25,948 nucleotides of DNA from the NCBI GenBank assembly GCA_027325115.1, contig DAHWFG010000250.1:1-25948 (forward strand). Direction: 5' to 3'. Shown here in pieces: positions 1-8,322 of the stretch. Each line of letters begins with the position of its first letter. Position 1 is the first letter of the stretch. Under the pieces are notes generated by a model. It ran no database searches and had not been told where the DNA came from. It saw nothing but the letters and a program-made list of their open reading frames with translations. The stretch is from JAKBCQ01 sp021807585 (GTDB lineage Bacteria > Planctomycetota > Planctomycetia > Isosphaerales > Isosphaeraceae). The translations under genes were made by a program, and so were the position numbers.

Positions 1-678
1 GAGTTTTTCTAAAACAAACGGAATCGGCATACGAAAGTCTTCAAGCATAACGACATATTTCGGTACGATAAACTTCGCCGTGAACTCGTAAACGCTCAAT
101 ACGACAAAAAACAAACAATAGAGGTATGCGTTCTCTCCGGCGATCGATCCGAGCGATTCGGAAAAGCGCTTTCCGCGATCGAGTAGGCCGCGGAGCGTCG
201 CGGATAAATCGCCGCGATAAAACGCGACACGAATCAGGAGTTGATCGTCGACCGGAAGGATCGAGGGGATCGCGGAGAGCGCTCGCGGCAGAAGCTCGCC
301 GTCCGCCAGACGCTCGGCGAGATCGCGCGCGCGAACCCGGTATTTGCCCGAACAGAGCTCGGCGTAAGCCTCGATAGCGGGGGCGAGCGGAGCGTTTTTC
401 TCGGATGCGACCACGAGAACGCTTGCCAATCCATTTTGATGCGAGAACAGCCTGCGCTCATGAATCGACATCAATCCGAAACCGAGCAAGATCAGAAACG
501 GAATCGCCAGATAAAACAACAACGCGAGTGATATCAAGGCGAAATAGAGAACGGTCGCCACGATCGCGGTCGCGATCATGATCTTGCGCACCGTGAAAAC
601 GCGTTTTTTCACGACGTAAGTTTCGACGGCGCTCGGCTTGATTCGCTCGCCCCATTGATCGTATTCGCGTTCGCCCAT
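1..678 (-). CDS. GspF/PilC-like type II secretion F-family protein, third of three (partial)
   Basis: The ATG is at 678 and the frame is open to the window edge, so 226 residues of a longer protein are visible. Two hydrophobic segments lie near residues 30-70. The part after about residue 75 reads like a diverged T2SF domain: a stretch around 'NGLASVLVVASEKNAPL', a glycine-poor helical region, then 'LIRVAFYRGDLSATLRGLL' where family members usually have 'a...GE.SG.L...L', then another membrane segment near 195-215. It starts 27 bp after the stop of the preceding GspF-like gene, with GGTGATCC just upstream, so it is probably co-transcribed. The family forms inner-membrane platform proteins of type II secretion or type IV pilus machines. 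The N-terminal membrane pair before the domain is unusual, so this is the least typical of the three. The exact role is not known. Confidence 0.75.
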   Translation of the reverse strand, partial: MGEREYDQWGERIKPSAVETYVVKKRVFTVRKIMIATAIVATVLYFALISLALLFYLAIPFLILLGFGLMSIHERRLFSHQNGLASVLVVASEKNAPLAPAIEAYAELCSGKYRVRARDLAERLADGELLPRALSAIPSILPVDDQLLIRVAFYRGDLSATLRGLLDRGKRFSESLGSIAGENAYLYCLFFVVLSVYEFTAKFIVPKYVVMLEDFRMPIPFVLEKL

Positions 679-705
679 ATCGGATCACCCGTTCATAAAT
701 CGTCA

Positions 706-1827
706 TTAAATGAAATTGGACAGCAATTTGAGCATTCGAATCATCGGTAATAAAATTGCGATGTAAACAAGCGAGAACGAAAAGATCGCGATTAGCCACG
801 CCGCGATGATTGAACCGGCGCGAATGAACTCGCCTTGATCGCGCGCTCGAATCCAAAAAATCTCGGAGAGCATTCGCAACACATCGGCGAGCGCCGACCG
901 CTCCTCGGCCCATTCCAATAATGATTTGAAGCCGTGTGGAAACAACGTCGATTCGATCGTCGCGCGAGCGAACGATTCGCCCCGCGAGGCCCGTTCGGCG
1001 GCGAGCAGACACCCCCGCGCGATGCGTCGATCGCGCACGCAATCCTCGGCGAGTTCAAGCGCCTCGCCGAGCGGAACGCCCGAACCGACGAGCAGACCGA
1101 GCGTTTCGCACAAACGTCCCATCGCGCTCGTGCGAAAGAACGTTCGCACAAGCGGAATACGTGAAATCATATCCTCGATCGATCTCCCTCCCGCCACGAT
1201 CTCCTTCACGATCAAGGCCGATACCGAAAGACACGCGAGAGCGAGCATCGCCGATCCGGCGGGCGATCGTATGACGTGAGAAACGGTGAAGATTATTTTA
1301 GTTGCGATAATACCACGCGACATTAAAATCTGAAGATCTTTTGATTGTTCCTCAAGATCAAGAATGATCGTTTCAAAACCGGGAACGACGAATATCATGA
1401 TAAACATCAGAACCGCCGTCGTCGCGATCATCCCCGACACGGGAGGCGCCATATCCAGGAGAAAACGGCGACGCATCTTCGCCTCGGCACGTTCCGATTG
1501 CGCCAGATCGCGGAGGATCTCGGCGAGTTTGCCCGAGCGAATCCCCGCCGCGACGAGCCCTCTTACGTGACCGGGAAGCCGTTCCGACGACCGCTCAAGC
1601 ACGTTTTCAAGCGTCTCGCCCGCTTCGAGAGCCGTCGCCGCGTCGATCAGATACGTACGGAAGCCGCGGCTCGGCGCGTCGGCCGCGAGACGTCGAAATC
1701 CCTCCGAAAGCGAAACCCCGACGCGAGTAAGCCCCTCGATCCTTCGCGCCAGGATCTCGATCTCACGTTTCGTCAAACCTCGGCCCGTGTATTTCGCAGC
1801 CGCGGGATCGTCGTCGATCGCCGACAT
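706..1827 (-). CDS. GspF/PilC-family inner-membrane platform protein, second of three
   Basis: This 373-residue protein has the classic duplicated T2SF layout. The first helical domain (about 25-145) contains 'GVSLSEGFRRLA' and 'GLVAAGIRSGKLAEILRDLA'. A membrane segment follows near 150-175, then a second domain (about 225-330) with 'RLCETLGLLVGSGVPLGEAL' and a C-terminal membrane segment near 340-365. In this family such proteins sit in the inner membrane and couple the secretion or pilus ATPase to the pseudopilus. The ATG at 1827 has AGAGG 8-9 bp upstream. It begins 15 bp after the stop of the upstream paralogue and ends 27 bp before the next, so the three form one operon. No ATPase (GspE/PilB) or pseudopilin gene is visible in the window; one may lie beyond position 1. 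The family call is firm and the system it serves is inferred. Confidence 0.88.
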   Translation of the reverse strand: MSAIDDDPAAAKYTGRGLTKREIEILARRIEGLTRVGVSLSEGFRRLAADAPSRGFRTYLIDAATALEAGETLENVLERSSERLPGHVRGLVAAGIRSGKLAEILRDLAQSERAEAKMRRRFLLDMAPPVSGMIATTAVLMFIMIFVVPGFETIILDLEEQSKDLQILMSRGIIATKIIFTVSHVIRSPAGSAMLALACLSVSALIVKEIVAGGRSIEDMISRIPLVRTFFRTSAMGRLCETLGLLVGSGVPLGEALELAEDCVRDRRIARGCLLAAERASRGESFARATIESTLFPHGFKSLLEWAEERSALADVLRMLSEIFWIRARDQGEFIRAGSIIAAWLIAIFSFSLVYIAILLPMIRMLKLLSNFI

Positions 1828-1842
1828 GTTTGCGAACCTCTA

Positions 1843-2934
1843 TTACAAAGGAATCGATAATTCATCAAGCAACGATCGAAAAGGAACGAAGAGCGAAAGC
1901 GCGTAAAGCAAAGTCGCGGCGCCGCCGACCGCGATCGTCACGACGATCGGCAAATATGTTTTGATGATCGTAGCTAAGTTATCGGCGCGATCGCGTTCGT
2001 CCTCCGCGGCGAGCCGAAGCGCCGTCACGATCTCGCGTTCACCCGAGGCGCTCGCAACGAGCCAATCGAACGTCGCCGGAAACGCGTTTTCGAGCCGAAT
2101 CGCGCGTTCCCAAGGCTCGCCTTCGCGGCAAGCCTTCGCTCCCTTCGCCGCCGCGGCGATGAGCCGATTCGACCCGCTCGCCTCGGCCGCGAGTTCGATC
2201 GCATCGGGAAACGGAACGTGATGCTCGATCAAAAGCGCCAGCAAATCGGCGAAGATCGACGTTCGCGTGTGATCCAAAAGCGTTCGCATGCCGAAACGAC
2301 GAAGGAACCCGAAGATCCCCGAACTTCGCCGATCGTCGAAGACGGTCGAACGCGTCGAGGCGATCATGCCAAACGTCGTCAGGATGACCAAAAGCGGCGG
2401 CCAAGGCGCCCAATACCGCGCCCAACGCCCCGCCGCGACGAGCCAAAAGACGACCGCGGGGATCGGCATCCGAAACAAAAGGAACGTATCCATCACGATC
2501 GGCGTCGTGTACAGAATCAATAAGAGAAAGAGCGCGTAGCCCGCGATGACGACGATCATCGGATAAAAGAGCGCGTCGGCGATCGCTCGCCGCGTCTCGG
2601 CGTGTTCGACCGCGATTTCGGCGAGCTTCTCGAGCGCCGAGGTCAATCGACCCGACCGCATTCCCGCGTTCACGACGGCCCGATAAATCGTGGGCAAGCC
2701 GTCCTTTTCGGCGTCGATCGCGTCGGAAAGGCTTTGGCCGCTGCGCATCCGATCGGCCAGGGAGCGAACGACGCGTCCCAATCGTCCATCAAGACTTCGA
2801 CCCGATTCGGTGAGCCCCCATTCGAGAGGAATCCCCGACCGCGTGAGCGCGACGATCTCGCCGTTGAGCGCGATCCACTCGTCGAGCGATATCGCCCCCG
2901 ACCCCGACGGTTTTTCGAGCGGTTCCGCAGCCAA
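1843..2934 (-). CDS. GspF/PilC-family inner-membrane protein, first of three
   Basis: The protein has two T2SF-like helical domains: 'EIVALTRSGIPLEWGLTESG' with 'VVNAGMRSGRLTSALEKLA' early, and 'FADLLALLIEHHVPFPDAIE' later. They are separated by two or three membrane segments, with a last segment close to the C-terminus. I place the start at TTG 2934 because AGGAGAGGT lies 6 bp upstream (2941-2946 is the core). The frame stays open upstream to another TTG at 3048, but no ribosome site precedes that one. With the chosen start the length is 363 residues, close to the 373 of its downstream paralogue. It is probably the first gene of the operon read from the promoter near 3172-3200. The second domain is more diverged than in the neighbouring gene. 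The family is clear; the secretion or pilus system served is unknown. Confidence 0.8.
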   Translation of the reverse strand: MAAEPLEKPSGSGAISLDEWIALNGEIVALTRSGIPLEWGLTESGRSLDGRLGRVVRSLADRMRSGQSLSDAIDAEKDGLPTIYRAVVNAGMRSGRLTSALEKLAEIAVEHAETRRAIADALFYPMIVVIAGYALFLLLILYTTPIVMDTFLLFRMPIPAVVFWLVAAGRWARYWAPWPPLLVILTTFGMIASTRSTVFDDRRSSGIFGFLRRFGMRTLLDHTRTSIFADLLALLIEHHVPFPDAIELAAEASGSNRLIAAAAKGAKACREGEPWERAIRLENAFPATFDWLVASASGEREIVTALRLAAEDERDRADNLATIIKTYLPIVVTIAVGGAATLLYALSLFVPFRSLLDELSIPL

Positions 2935-3171
2935 CCGACCTCTCCTGATTCGTTGTAAGATCGGACGAGACGAAGGCGAACGACGATTCGAGTTCAACGC
3001 GACAATCGTCTGGCGACCGAAGCGATACGATCCTACGACGTTTGACAAGACGCGTCCAGTCGCGACCGAAAAATTCCGCTCGGCGTCGAGGATATGCCGA
3101 AGAGGAAGGTTTTAAGGGCGCGTGTTCCGGATCCGGGGATCGGCGGTTCGGCCTTTTCGGTCGACCGCCTA

Positions 3172-3200
3172 ATTATATCATTTAATTAACTGTTAGTAAA
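3172..3200 (-). promoter_or_regulatory. Sigma70-like promoter of the GspF-like operon
   Basis: On the minus strand there is TTTACT (3195-3200), a 17-bp spacer, and a perfect TATAAT (3172-3177). It sits in an AT-rich island (about 3170-3245) that stands out from the GC-rich surroundings and could act as an UP element. The predicted transcript start falls at a GC-rich inverted repeat (3142-3169, arms GGCGGT/ACCGCC), which may be a leader hairpin or an operator. The 5' leader would be about 230 nt if translation starts at 2934. Confidence 0.6.
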
Positions 3201-3257
3201 TAATAATATTGATACTGATAACATTTGCAAGGTATTTGTCATATTGTATGAGCTGGA

Positions 3258-4739
3258 TCAGCGAGTTTCGGTTCGTCGCGCCGCGCCCGCGAGGTAAATC
3301 AACCAACCGATCGCGAGCCAAACTCCCAAACCGATCCAGAGGCGAACGTCGAGAGAGAACATCAAATAGCCGTTCACCAGGATGCCGCACGTCGCGACGA
3401 GCGGGAGGAACGGCGTGCGGAACGTCCGTCGCGCGGCGGGCTGCGCGATCCGAAGAACACAAACGACTGCGCAGACGACGACGAATAAAAACAACACCCC
3501 GATGTCGACGAGCTTCGCCAACAGCCCCAACGGAGCGAACGCCGCGGCGGCTCCGACGAATAATCCAATCAATAAGGTTGAACGTAAAGGAATCTGCGTT
3601 TTTGGATGAATCGCTCCGAAGATCGACCGCGGCAAAAGCCCGTCGCGCGCCATCGCCAAAAAAATCCGCGCCTGGCTCAGAATTCCCACCAAAACGACGT
3701 TTGTCGTTGCGGCGAGCACGCCCACCGCGATCAGGCTCGACGCGCGATTGAGACCGTGCGCGCGAAACGCCTCCGCGAACGGAGCGTCAAAGTCGATCCG
3801 CGACGACGGAACCATTCCCGTCAAAACCGCGGTCATCGCCACATACAACACGGCGCATATAAGTAAAGATCCGATGATGCCGATCGGCACGTCGCGGCGC
3901 GGATTGCGCGCCTCCTCGGCGTACGTCGCCGTCGCGTCGAAACCGACGTACGCGAAAAAAATATAACTCGCGCCCGATGCGACACCGCCCCAGCCCCGCT
4001 CCGCATGGAAAAACGGCCGCCAATTGCTCGGATCGATCGAAAACGCCCCCAGAACGATCACGAGCGCGATGATCAAAAAGTTGAGGATCAGGATCGCTCC
4101 GTTGAGCCTGGCGCTCTCGCGAATCCCGCGGACGATCACCGCCGTGACGACCGCGGTGATCACAAACGCGGGCAAATTGAGCCACGCCGAACCCGTCACG
4201 ATCGATCCGTCGGCGAGCCTCCGCTTCGCCTCGACCGCGATGAATCCGGCCGATTCGTAATCGAAATCCCACGGCGCCGAAAGCAACCGCGGATCGATCG
4301 TCAACCCCGTTACTCCTTTTAACAATTCATGAAAATATGACGACCAGCCCTGCGCCACCGCCGCGGCGCTCACCGAATATTCGAGGATCAAAAGCCAGCC
4401 GACGCTCCAAGCGGGAAGTTCCCCGAGCGTCGCATACGCATAGGTATAGGCGCTACCCGATACGGGAACCATGCTCGCAAGTTCCGAAAAGCAAAGCGCC
4501 GCGAATGCGCAGCCGATCGCCGCGAGGACGAACGAGAGCATCAACGCCGGGCCCGCGTCCTCCCGCGCCGCTTTGCCCGCGAGGACGTAAATCCCCGCTC
4601 CGATCGTCGCTCCCGTTCCCAAAAAAATGAGCGACCGCGCCCCCAGCTCGCGACGCAGCCGCGAACCCCCCTCGACCTCGTCGACGAGTCGATCGATCGA
4701 TTTCCGCGCGAACATCCGGGAGCGTGGCGGAAATATCAC
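3258..4739 (-). CDS. APC-superfamily amino-acid permease (cationic amino-acid transporter-like)
   Basis: This 493-residue protein has about 12 membrane segments. Near the N-terminus, after a basic cytoplasmic stretch, is the APC signature 'GTGATIGAGIYVLAG' (about residues 41-55), where the broken first helix binds the substrate. Later family-like blocks include 'FFAYVGFDATATYAEEARNP' (helix 6 and loop) and 'ATTNVVLVGILSQARIFLAMA'. Proteins of this type move amino acids across the inner membrane in symport or exchange; the substrate cannot be read from sequence. The GTG start at 4739 has a GAGGG upstream with a 10-bp gap. An ATG at 4715 is possible but has no ribosome site. A promoter-like sequence overlaps the end of the upstream gene, so it may be transcribed on its own. 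Confidence 0.9.
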   Translation of the reverse strand: MIFPPRSRMFARKSIDRLVDEVEGGSRLRRELGARSLIFLGTGATIGAGIYVLAGKAAREDAGPALMLSFVLAAIGCAFAALCFSELASMVPVSGSAYTYAYATLGELPAWSVGWLLILEYSVSAAAVAQGWSSYFHELLKGVTGLTIDPRLLSAPWDFDYESAGFIAVEAKRRLADGSIVTGSAWLNLPAFVITAVVTAVIVRGIRESARLNGAILILNFLIIALVIVLGAFSIDPSNWRPFFHAERGWGGVASGASYIFFAYVGFDATATYAEEARNPRRDVPIGIIGSLLICAVLYVAMTAVLTGMVPSSRIDFDAPFAEAFRAHGLNRASSLIAVGVLAATTNVVLVGILSQARIFLAMARDGLLPRSIFGAIHPKTQIPLRSTLLIGLFVGAAAAFAPLGLLAKLVDIGVLFLFVVVCAVVCVLRIAQPAARRTFRTPFLPLVATCGILVNGYLMFSLDVRLWIGLGVWLAIGWLIYLAGAARRTETR

Positions 4740-4779
4740 CGTTCCCGCGCCCTCGAACCGTCGATCCGAACTCCGGTTA

Positions 4780-4807
4780 ATAATATATTCATGCTCGTAT
4801 GAATCAA
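4780..4807 (-). promoter_or_regulatory. Possible promoter of the permease gene
   Basis: On the minus strand, TTGATT (4802-4807, overlapping the stop codon of the upstream gene) is followed by a 16-bp spacer and TATTAT (4780-4785). It lies about 40 bp upstream of the permease GTG. This is a consensus match only. Confidence 0.4.
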
Positions 4808-6429
4808 CGCCCTTCCTTCACTTGATCAAAATAGCCCTTGATATGCTTACGTACCGCGTTGGGGATTTTTTGATTGGTGAGCGAATCCGCGGCGACTGCC
4901 GACTCGGCTTCAAGCGTTTGTTGAATTTCGATCCGGCTCGCGCCTTTGGTCATGCCGCGGGGAGGGGCGAATCCCTCGAAGATCGCCTTGCCTTTGCCGA
5001 TCTGTTGTTTCACTTTGGTGTCGTAAGCCGCGGTGTCGTCGGGCGCCTCGGGGCGATCGCCTTTTCCGCGTCCGCGACCCAACCCCTTCCCCATGCCCTG
5101 GCGATCGCCCATGCCGTTCATTCCCCCGGGCATGCCTTCGCCAAGCTTATTGGGAAAATCGCCGCCGACTCCGTTTTTGGCGTCCTGCACGTCGGCCATC
5201 GCGTCGTCAAGCGTTTGCAGCTCCTGCATCTGCTTGGCCAGATCATTGAGCTGCTCTTGACCCATCCCGAGCGCCTCGGCGGCTTGCTTCATGTCCCCCG
5301 CTTTCATCCCGTTCTCACATTTTTGAAGCGCCTGCGCCAGTTGCTTCATCTGCTTCAGATTCTCGGCTTGTCGATCGAGCTTCGCCGACTCCTCCTGGAA
5401 TTGCTTCTCACTGATCCCGCCGTTCTTACGAGCCTCCTCGAGCTGCTTGCGACGCTGCTCTAAATTCGACATCTTCTCAAGTTCTTTTTTCATTTCTTGA
5501 ACTTGATTGAGGAGCGCTTTCTTGTCGGATTCGGTCATCTTTCCTGCGGCGAGCTTCTCTTGCAGTTTTTTCAGCTCTTGAGCGGCCTTCTCAAAATCCC
5601 CCTTGGCGAGCTCACGAGAGAAATCATCGGCGGGACCCGATGTCGCCGATTGTTTCATCATTTGAAGTTGTTTATTCACTTGATCGGCGCCGGCGAGCTG
5701 CTTTTTACGATCCTTAAGCGCGTCGGTCAGCGTATTCAATCGCATCAGCGCTTTGTCTTTACCCGCGGGGGGCGCCTTCGACAGTTCGTCGGCGGCCTTC
5801 TCGATCTTGGCGAGCAACGCCTCGGCCTCGGCGAAATCTTTCGTGTCGAGTTCCTTGCGCTTTTTGGCGATCGATTTGCCGAGCGTTTTGGTTTGCTCAA
5901 CCAACAGTTTTTGATCAAGCTTATCGGGGGTGCGCGCCCGAGCGACGGTTTGCGCCACATCAGGCGCGAACAAAAGCCCCACTGCGAGGCCGCCGATCAA
6001 GACGGGAAGCCACGCCCGACGCGGTATCCGCACGCCGAATTGCGAGCCAATATCAAGCCGGCCGACGTGCCTCTTGGCGTCGTCGACGAGCGCGATCGCG
6101 ACCGGGGTTTTACGGATGTGCTCGGGAAGAGTGATCGCGGTCGCGAGTCGTTCGTTGAGGCCGAACACGCGATCGATCGCCTGCGCCGCGTCGAGCCGGC
6201 TTGGCCCCGTGAAAAGCGCGATGAAAACCGCCAGTGCGAGACCGACGCCGCCGGCTACGGCGATCGGCGCCCAAGCGTGGCCCGGAATCGGCACGCCAAA
6301 CTTATCGATCGCAATGACGAACGAGGCGACCAGGAGCGTTCCGCACCAACACCAAACAAGCGCCGATAAAAACCGCTGCAACCGCATCCGACGCCATGCT
6401 CGCCCGATCGCCCTGTCAAATTCACGCAT
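4804..6429 (-). CDS. Membrane protein with long coiled coil and Gly/Met-rich tail (DUF4175-like N-terminus)
   Basis: The protein has 541 residues. The N-terminal part has two adjacent membrane segments (about 20-42 and 53-75), the block 'AAQAIDRVFGLNERLATAI', and a third membrane segment near 138-158. From about 175 to 415 it is very rich in K, E, Q, L and A with heptad character, a long coiled coil interrupted by short 'GGISEKQF'-like turns. A Gly/Met/Arg-rich low-complexity stretch follows (about 430-465), then a short structured tail. The N-terminal layout resembles the DUF4175-type membrane proteins seen in Planctomycetota and other phyla; I am not sure of that assignment and know no biochemical function. 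The ATG at 6429 is preceded by GGGAG. It has its own promoter candidate and is divergent from the hydrolase gene at 6635. Confidence 0.75.
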   Translation of the reverse strand: MREFDRAIGRAWRRMRLQRFLSALVWCWCGTLLVASFVIAIDKFGVPIPGHAWAPIAVAGGVGLALAVFIALFTGPSRLDAAQAIDRVFGLNERLATAITLPEHIRKTPVAIALVDDAKRHVGRLDIGSQFGVRIPRRAWLPVLIGGLAVGLLFAPDVAQTVARARTPDKLDQKLLVEQTKTLGKSIAKKRKELDTKDFAEAEALLAKIEKAADELSKAPPAGKDKALMRLNTLTDALKDRKKQLAGADQVNKQLQMMKQSATSGPADDFSRELAKGDFEKAAQELKKLQEKLAAGKMTESDKKALLNQVQEMKKELEKMSNLEQRRKQLEEARKNGGISEKQFQEESAKLDRQAENLKQMKQLAQALQKCENGMKAGDMKQAAEALGMGQEQLNDLAKQMQELQTLDDAMADVQDAKNGVGGDFPNKLGEGMPGGMNGMGDRQGMGKGLGRGRGKGDRPEAPDDTAAYDTKVKQQIGKGKAIFEGFAPPRGMTKGASRIEIQQTLEAESAVAADSLTNQKIPNAVRKHIKGYFDQVKEGR

Positions 6430-6477
6430 CGCGCGATCTCCCGGCTATCATCTCCGATCGGATTCATCGATCAGACG

Positions 6478-6506
6478 ATTCTATACGTCCCGGGCGAGCG
6501 TCGCAA
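6478..6506 (-). promoter_or_regulatory. Promoter of the coiled-coil membrane protein gene
   Basis: On the minus strand, TTGCGA (6501-6506) is followed by a 17-bp spacer and TAGAAT (6478-6483), with a leader of about 40 nt before the ATG at 6429. The spacing is ideal; -10 matches 5 of 6 and -35 matches 4 of 6 bases of the sigma70 consensus. Confidence 0.5.
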
Positions 6507-6551
6507 GAGGGTGATTCGACAATTGACGAACAAATCGGATCGCTTTCCCCA

Positions 6552-6583
6552 CGCTCGCTTTCCGGCTAACATAACAGCGAGCG
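6552..6583. repeat. 8-bp perfect inverted repeat in a divergent promoter region
   Basis: CGCTCGCT (6552-6559) and AGCGAGCG (6576-6583) are exact inverted copies around a 16-bp centre. They lie between two divergent genes, about 50 bp upstream of the hydrolase ATG. This could be an operator or a leader hairpin; no regulator is known. Confidence 0.35.
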
Positions 6584-6634
6584 AACGATCGATCGCCGTA
6601 GCGTCGGTCGAAGCGACGATTGCGAGTGATTCCG

Positions 6635-7237
6635 ATGCCCGCCGATGCGAACGTGGTTTTCGTCGATATCGACACCCAGCGCGACTTTCTCGACCCCGAC
6701 GGAGCGCTCTTCATCGCGGGTTCGACCTCGATCCGCCCCGCGCTCGCACGATTGACCGAGATCGCACGCCGGCGGCGAATCCCCGTGGTCGCCACCGCGT
6801 GCGCGCATCAACCCCAAGATTCCGTGATCGAGCCCTTTCCACCTCACTGCCTCGTCGGATCGAAAGGACAAGAACGGATTCCCGAAACCGCGCGACCGCG
6901 AAGTTTGGTGATCGAACCCGAGCAAGCGTTCATCGTTCCCGATCAAACGATCGATCACGTCACAATTTATAAGCGACATTACGATTTGTTTACAAATCAA
7001 TCCTCAAACGCGATCTTCGCCGCTCTCGGCGATCAAGAAACGACGTTTTACGTTTATGGGGTCGCGACCGATTTCTGCGTGAAGGCCGCGGTCGAGGGGT
7101 TGCTCGCGAGGGGTCGAACGGTCGCGGTTTTGGTCGACGCGGTCCGCGCCGTCGATTCGGCGGCCGAACCCGCGATCCTGACCGAATTCGTTCATAAAGG
7201 AGCTTTCTTGACGATCGTCGACGTCATCGATCAGTAA
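6635..7237 (+). CDS. Isochorismatase/nicotinamidase-family cysteine hydrolase
   Basis: With the ATG at 6635 the protein has 200 residues. The catalytic triad of the family can be placed: Asp13 in 'VDIDTQRDF', Lys113 in 'IYKRHYD', and Cys148 in 'GVATDFCVKAA', with the usual hydrophobic strand before the cysteine. The segment 'FPPHCLVGSKGQERIPE' (about 68-84) resembles the nicotinamidase-type 'WP.HC..GT.G' block, so an amidase acting on nicotinamide or a related small amide is more likely than a true isochorismatase, but substrate is inference. In-frame TTG 6620 and GTG 6626 are alternative starts; none has a strong ribosome site. It is divergent from the membrane protein at 4804-6429 and followed by a 194-bp gap. 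Confidence 0.87.
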   Translation: MPADANVVFVDIDTQRDFLDPDGALFIAGSTSIRPALARLTEIARRRRIPVVATACAHQPQDSVIEPFPPHCLVGSKGQERIPETARPRSLVIEPEQAFIVPDQTIDHVTIYKRHYDLFTNQSSNAIFAALGDQETTFYVYGVATDFCVKAAVEGLLARGRTVAVLVDAVRAVDSAAEPAILTEFVHKGAFLTIVDVIDQ

Positions 7238-7431
7238 CTCATAACATTAGGATATGACGATTATTTTGCAGCCGCGTGATTCGTCATCCGTCGTGCGCCG
7301 CGGATTACGGTTTCGGTATTCGCGGCGTGTTCAAACCGCGCGGCGCACGCTAGACTTGGGGGTCGGTCGATCGCTGCGCGACGTGCGGATCGATTCCCCG
7401 CGGTGACGATTGAGGGGTTCGAATCGGGATT

Positions 7432-8322
7432 ATGCACGATAAGTTTAAAAAAAGGAACGATTCGTCCCCCGGGGTATCGCCTCGGGTTCGTCGCCAGATC
7501 GCGGCCGAAGCGGCACGACGGTTGTACGACGAGCTCGATCCCGCGATCGATTGGGACTCGGTGCGTGATTTCGGCGAAGCGGTCTATTATGGAGCGAAGC
7601 GCAAGGCGGTCGCGGTGTTGGGTCGGAGGGTGAAGCCGGGCGATTTGCCGACCGACGGCGAAGTTCGGCAAGAATTACTCGCGTTGTTCCAGGCGAAGGC
7701 GCGGCGACCCGGCGATAAGAACGAAAAACGCCCCGAACCCGCGGGGCGTCTTTTGGACATCGCCGATCATCTCGATCGTTTCACAATTTACCGGTTGCGT
7801 TTGGAACCGCTCGAAGCAATCAAGCAGAATCCTAAATATCACCCCGAGGGAGACGCCTTATATCACAGCCTTCAGGTATTTCAACTCGCCCTCGACGTTC
7901 GTCCCCACGACGAAGAATTCCTCACCGCGGCGCTCTTACACGACGTCGGTAAGGCGATCGATCACGCCGACCACGCGCAGGCGGGCGCCGATTCGCTCGC
8001 GGGTACGATAACCCCCAGAACCGACTGGCTCATCCGCAAGCACATGGACGCGCTCCTCTACCATCAAAAAAAGCTCGAACCCGCCAAACGCAAACAAATC
8101 GAAGATTCTGAGCATTTTGATGACCTTATGCTTTTGCGCGAGATCGACGAGGCGGGCAGGACGGCGGGAGTCGAGACGCCGACCCTCGATCAAGCAATTG
8201 ATTATTTGAAGAATCTTGAGAACGAGTACGACGCGATCGAGCGCGACGAAGGCGAAGACGGATCGACACGGACCGAACGAATCGAACGAACCGACACCGA
8301 AGTGCGAGGCGGCGAGCGATGA
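7432..8322 (+). CDS. HD-domain metal-dependent phosphohydrolase-like protein
   Basis: This 296-residue protein has a C-terminal HD domain: His145 in 'YHSLQVFQLA', His170-Asp171 in 'AALLHDVGKAIDH', and a candidate last ligand Asp239 in 'LREIDEAGR'. The 'HPEGDALYHSL' block is like the one in HD domains fused to tRNA nucleotidyltransferases, but no nucleotidyltransferase domain is present. The first 110 residues are helical and charged, without a motif I recognise. Activity on a phosphomonoester or phosphodiester is expected from the family; the substrate is unknown. The ATG at 7432 has GAGGGG upstream at a longish distance. Its stop overlaps the start of the HAD gene (ATGA), so the two are translationally coupled and probably act together. 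Confidence 0.83.
   Translation: MHDKFKKRNDSSPGVSPRVRRQIAAEAARRLYDELDPAIDWDSVRDFGEAVYYGAKRKAVAVLGRRVKPGDLPTDGEVRQELLALFQAKARRPGDKNEKRPEPAGRLLDIADHLDRFTIYRLRLEPLEAIKQNPKYHPEGDALYHSLQVFQLALDVRPHDEEFLTAALLHDVGKAIDHADHAQAGADSLAGTITPRTDWLIRKHMDALLYHQKKLEPAKRKQIEDSEHFDDLMLLREIDEAGRTAGVETPTLDQAIDYLKNLENEYDAIERDEGEDGSTRTERIERTDTEVRGGER

Noticed and set aside
7412..7430. GGTTCGAATC, resembling a tRNA T loop
   Set aside because: The flanking bases do not pair to form a T stem and no tRNA can be folded upstream.
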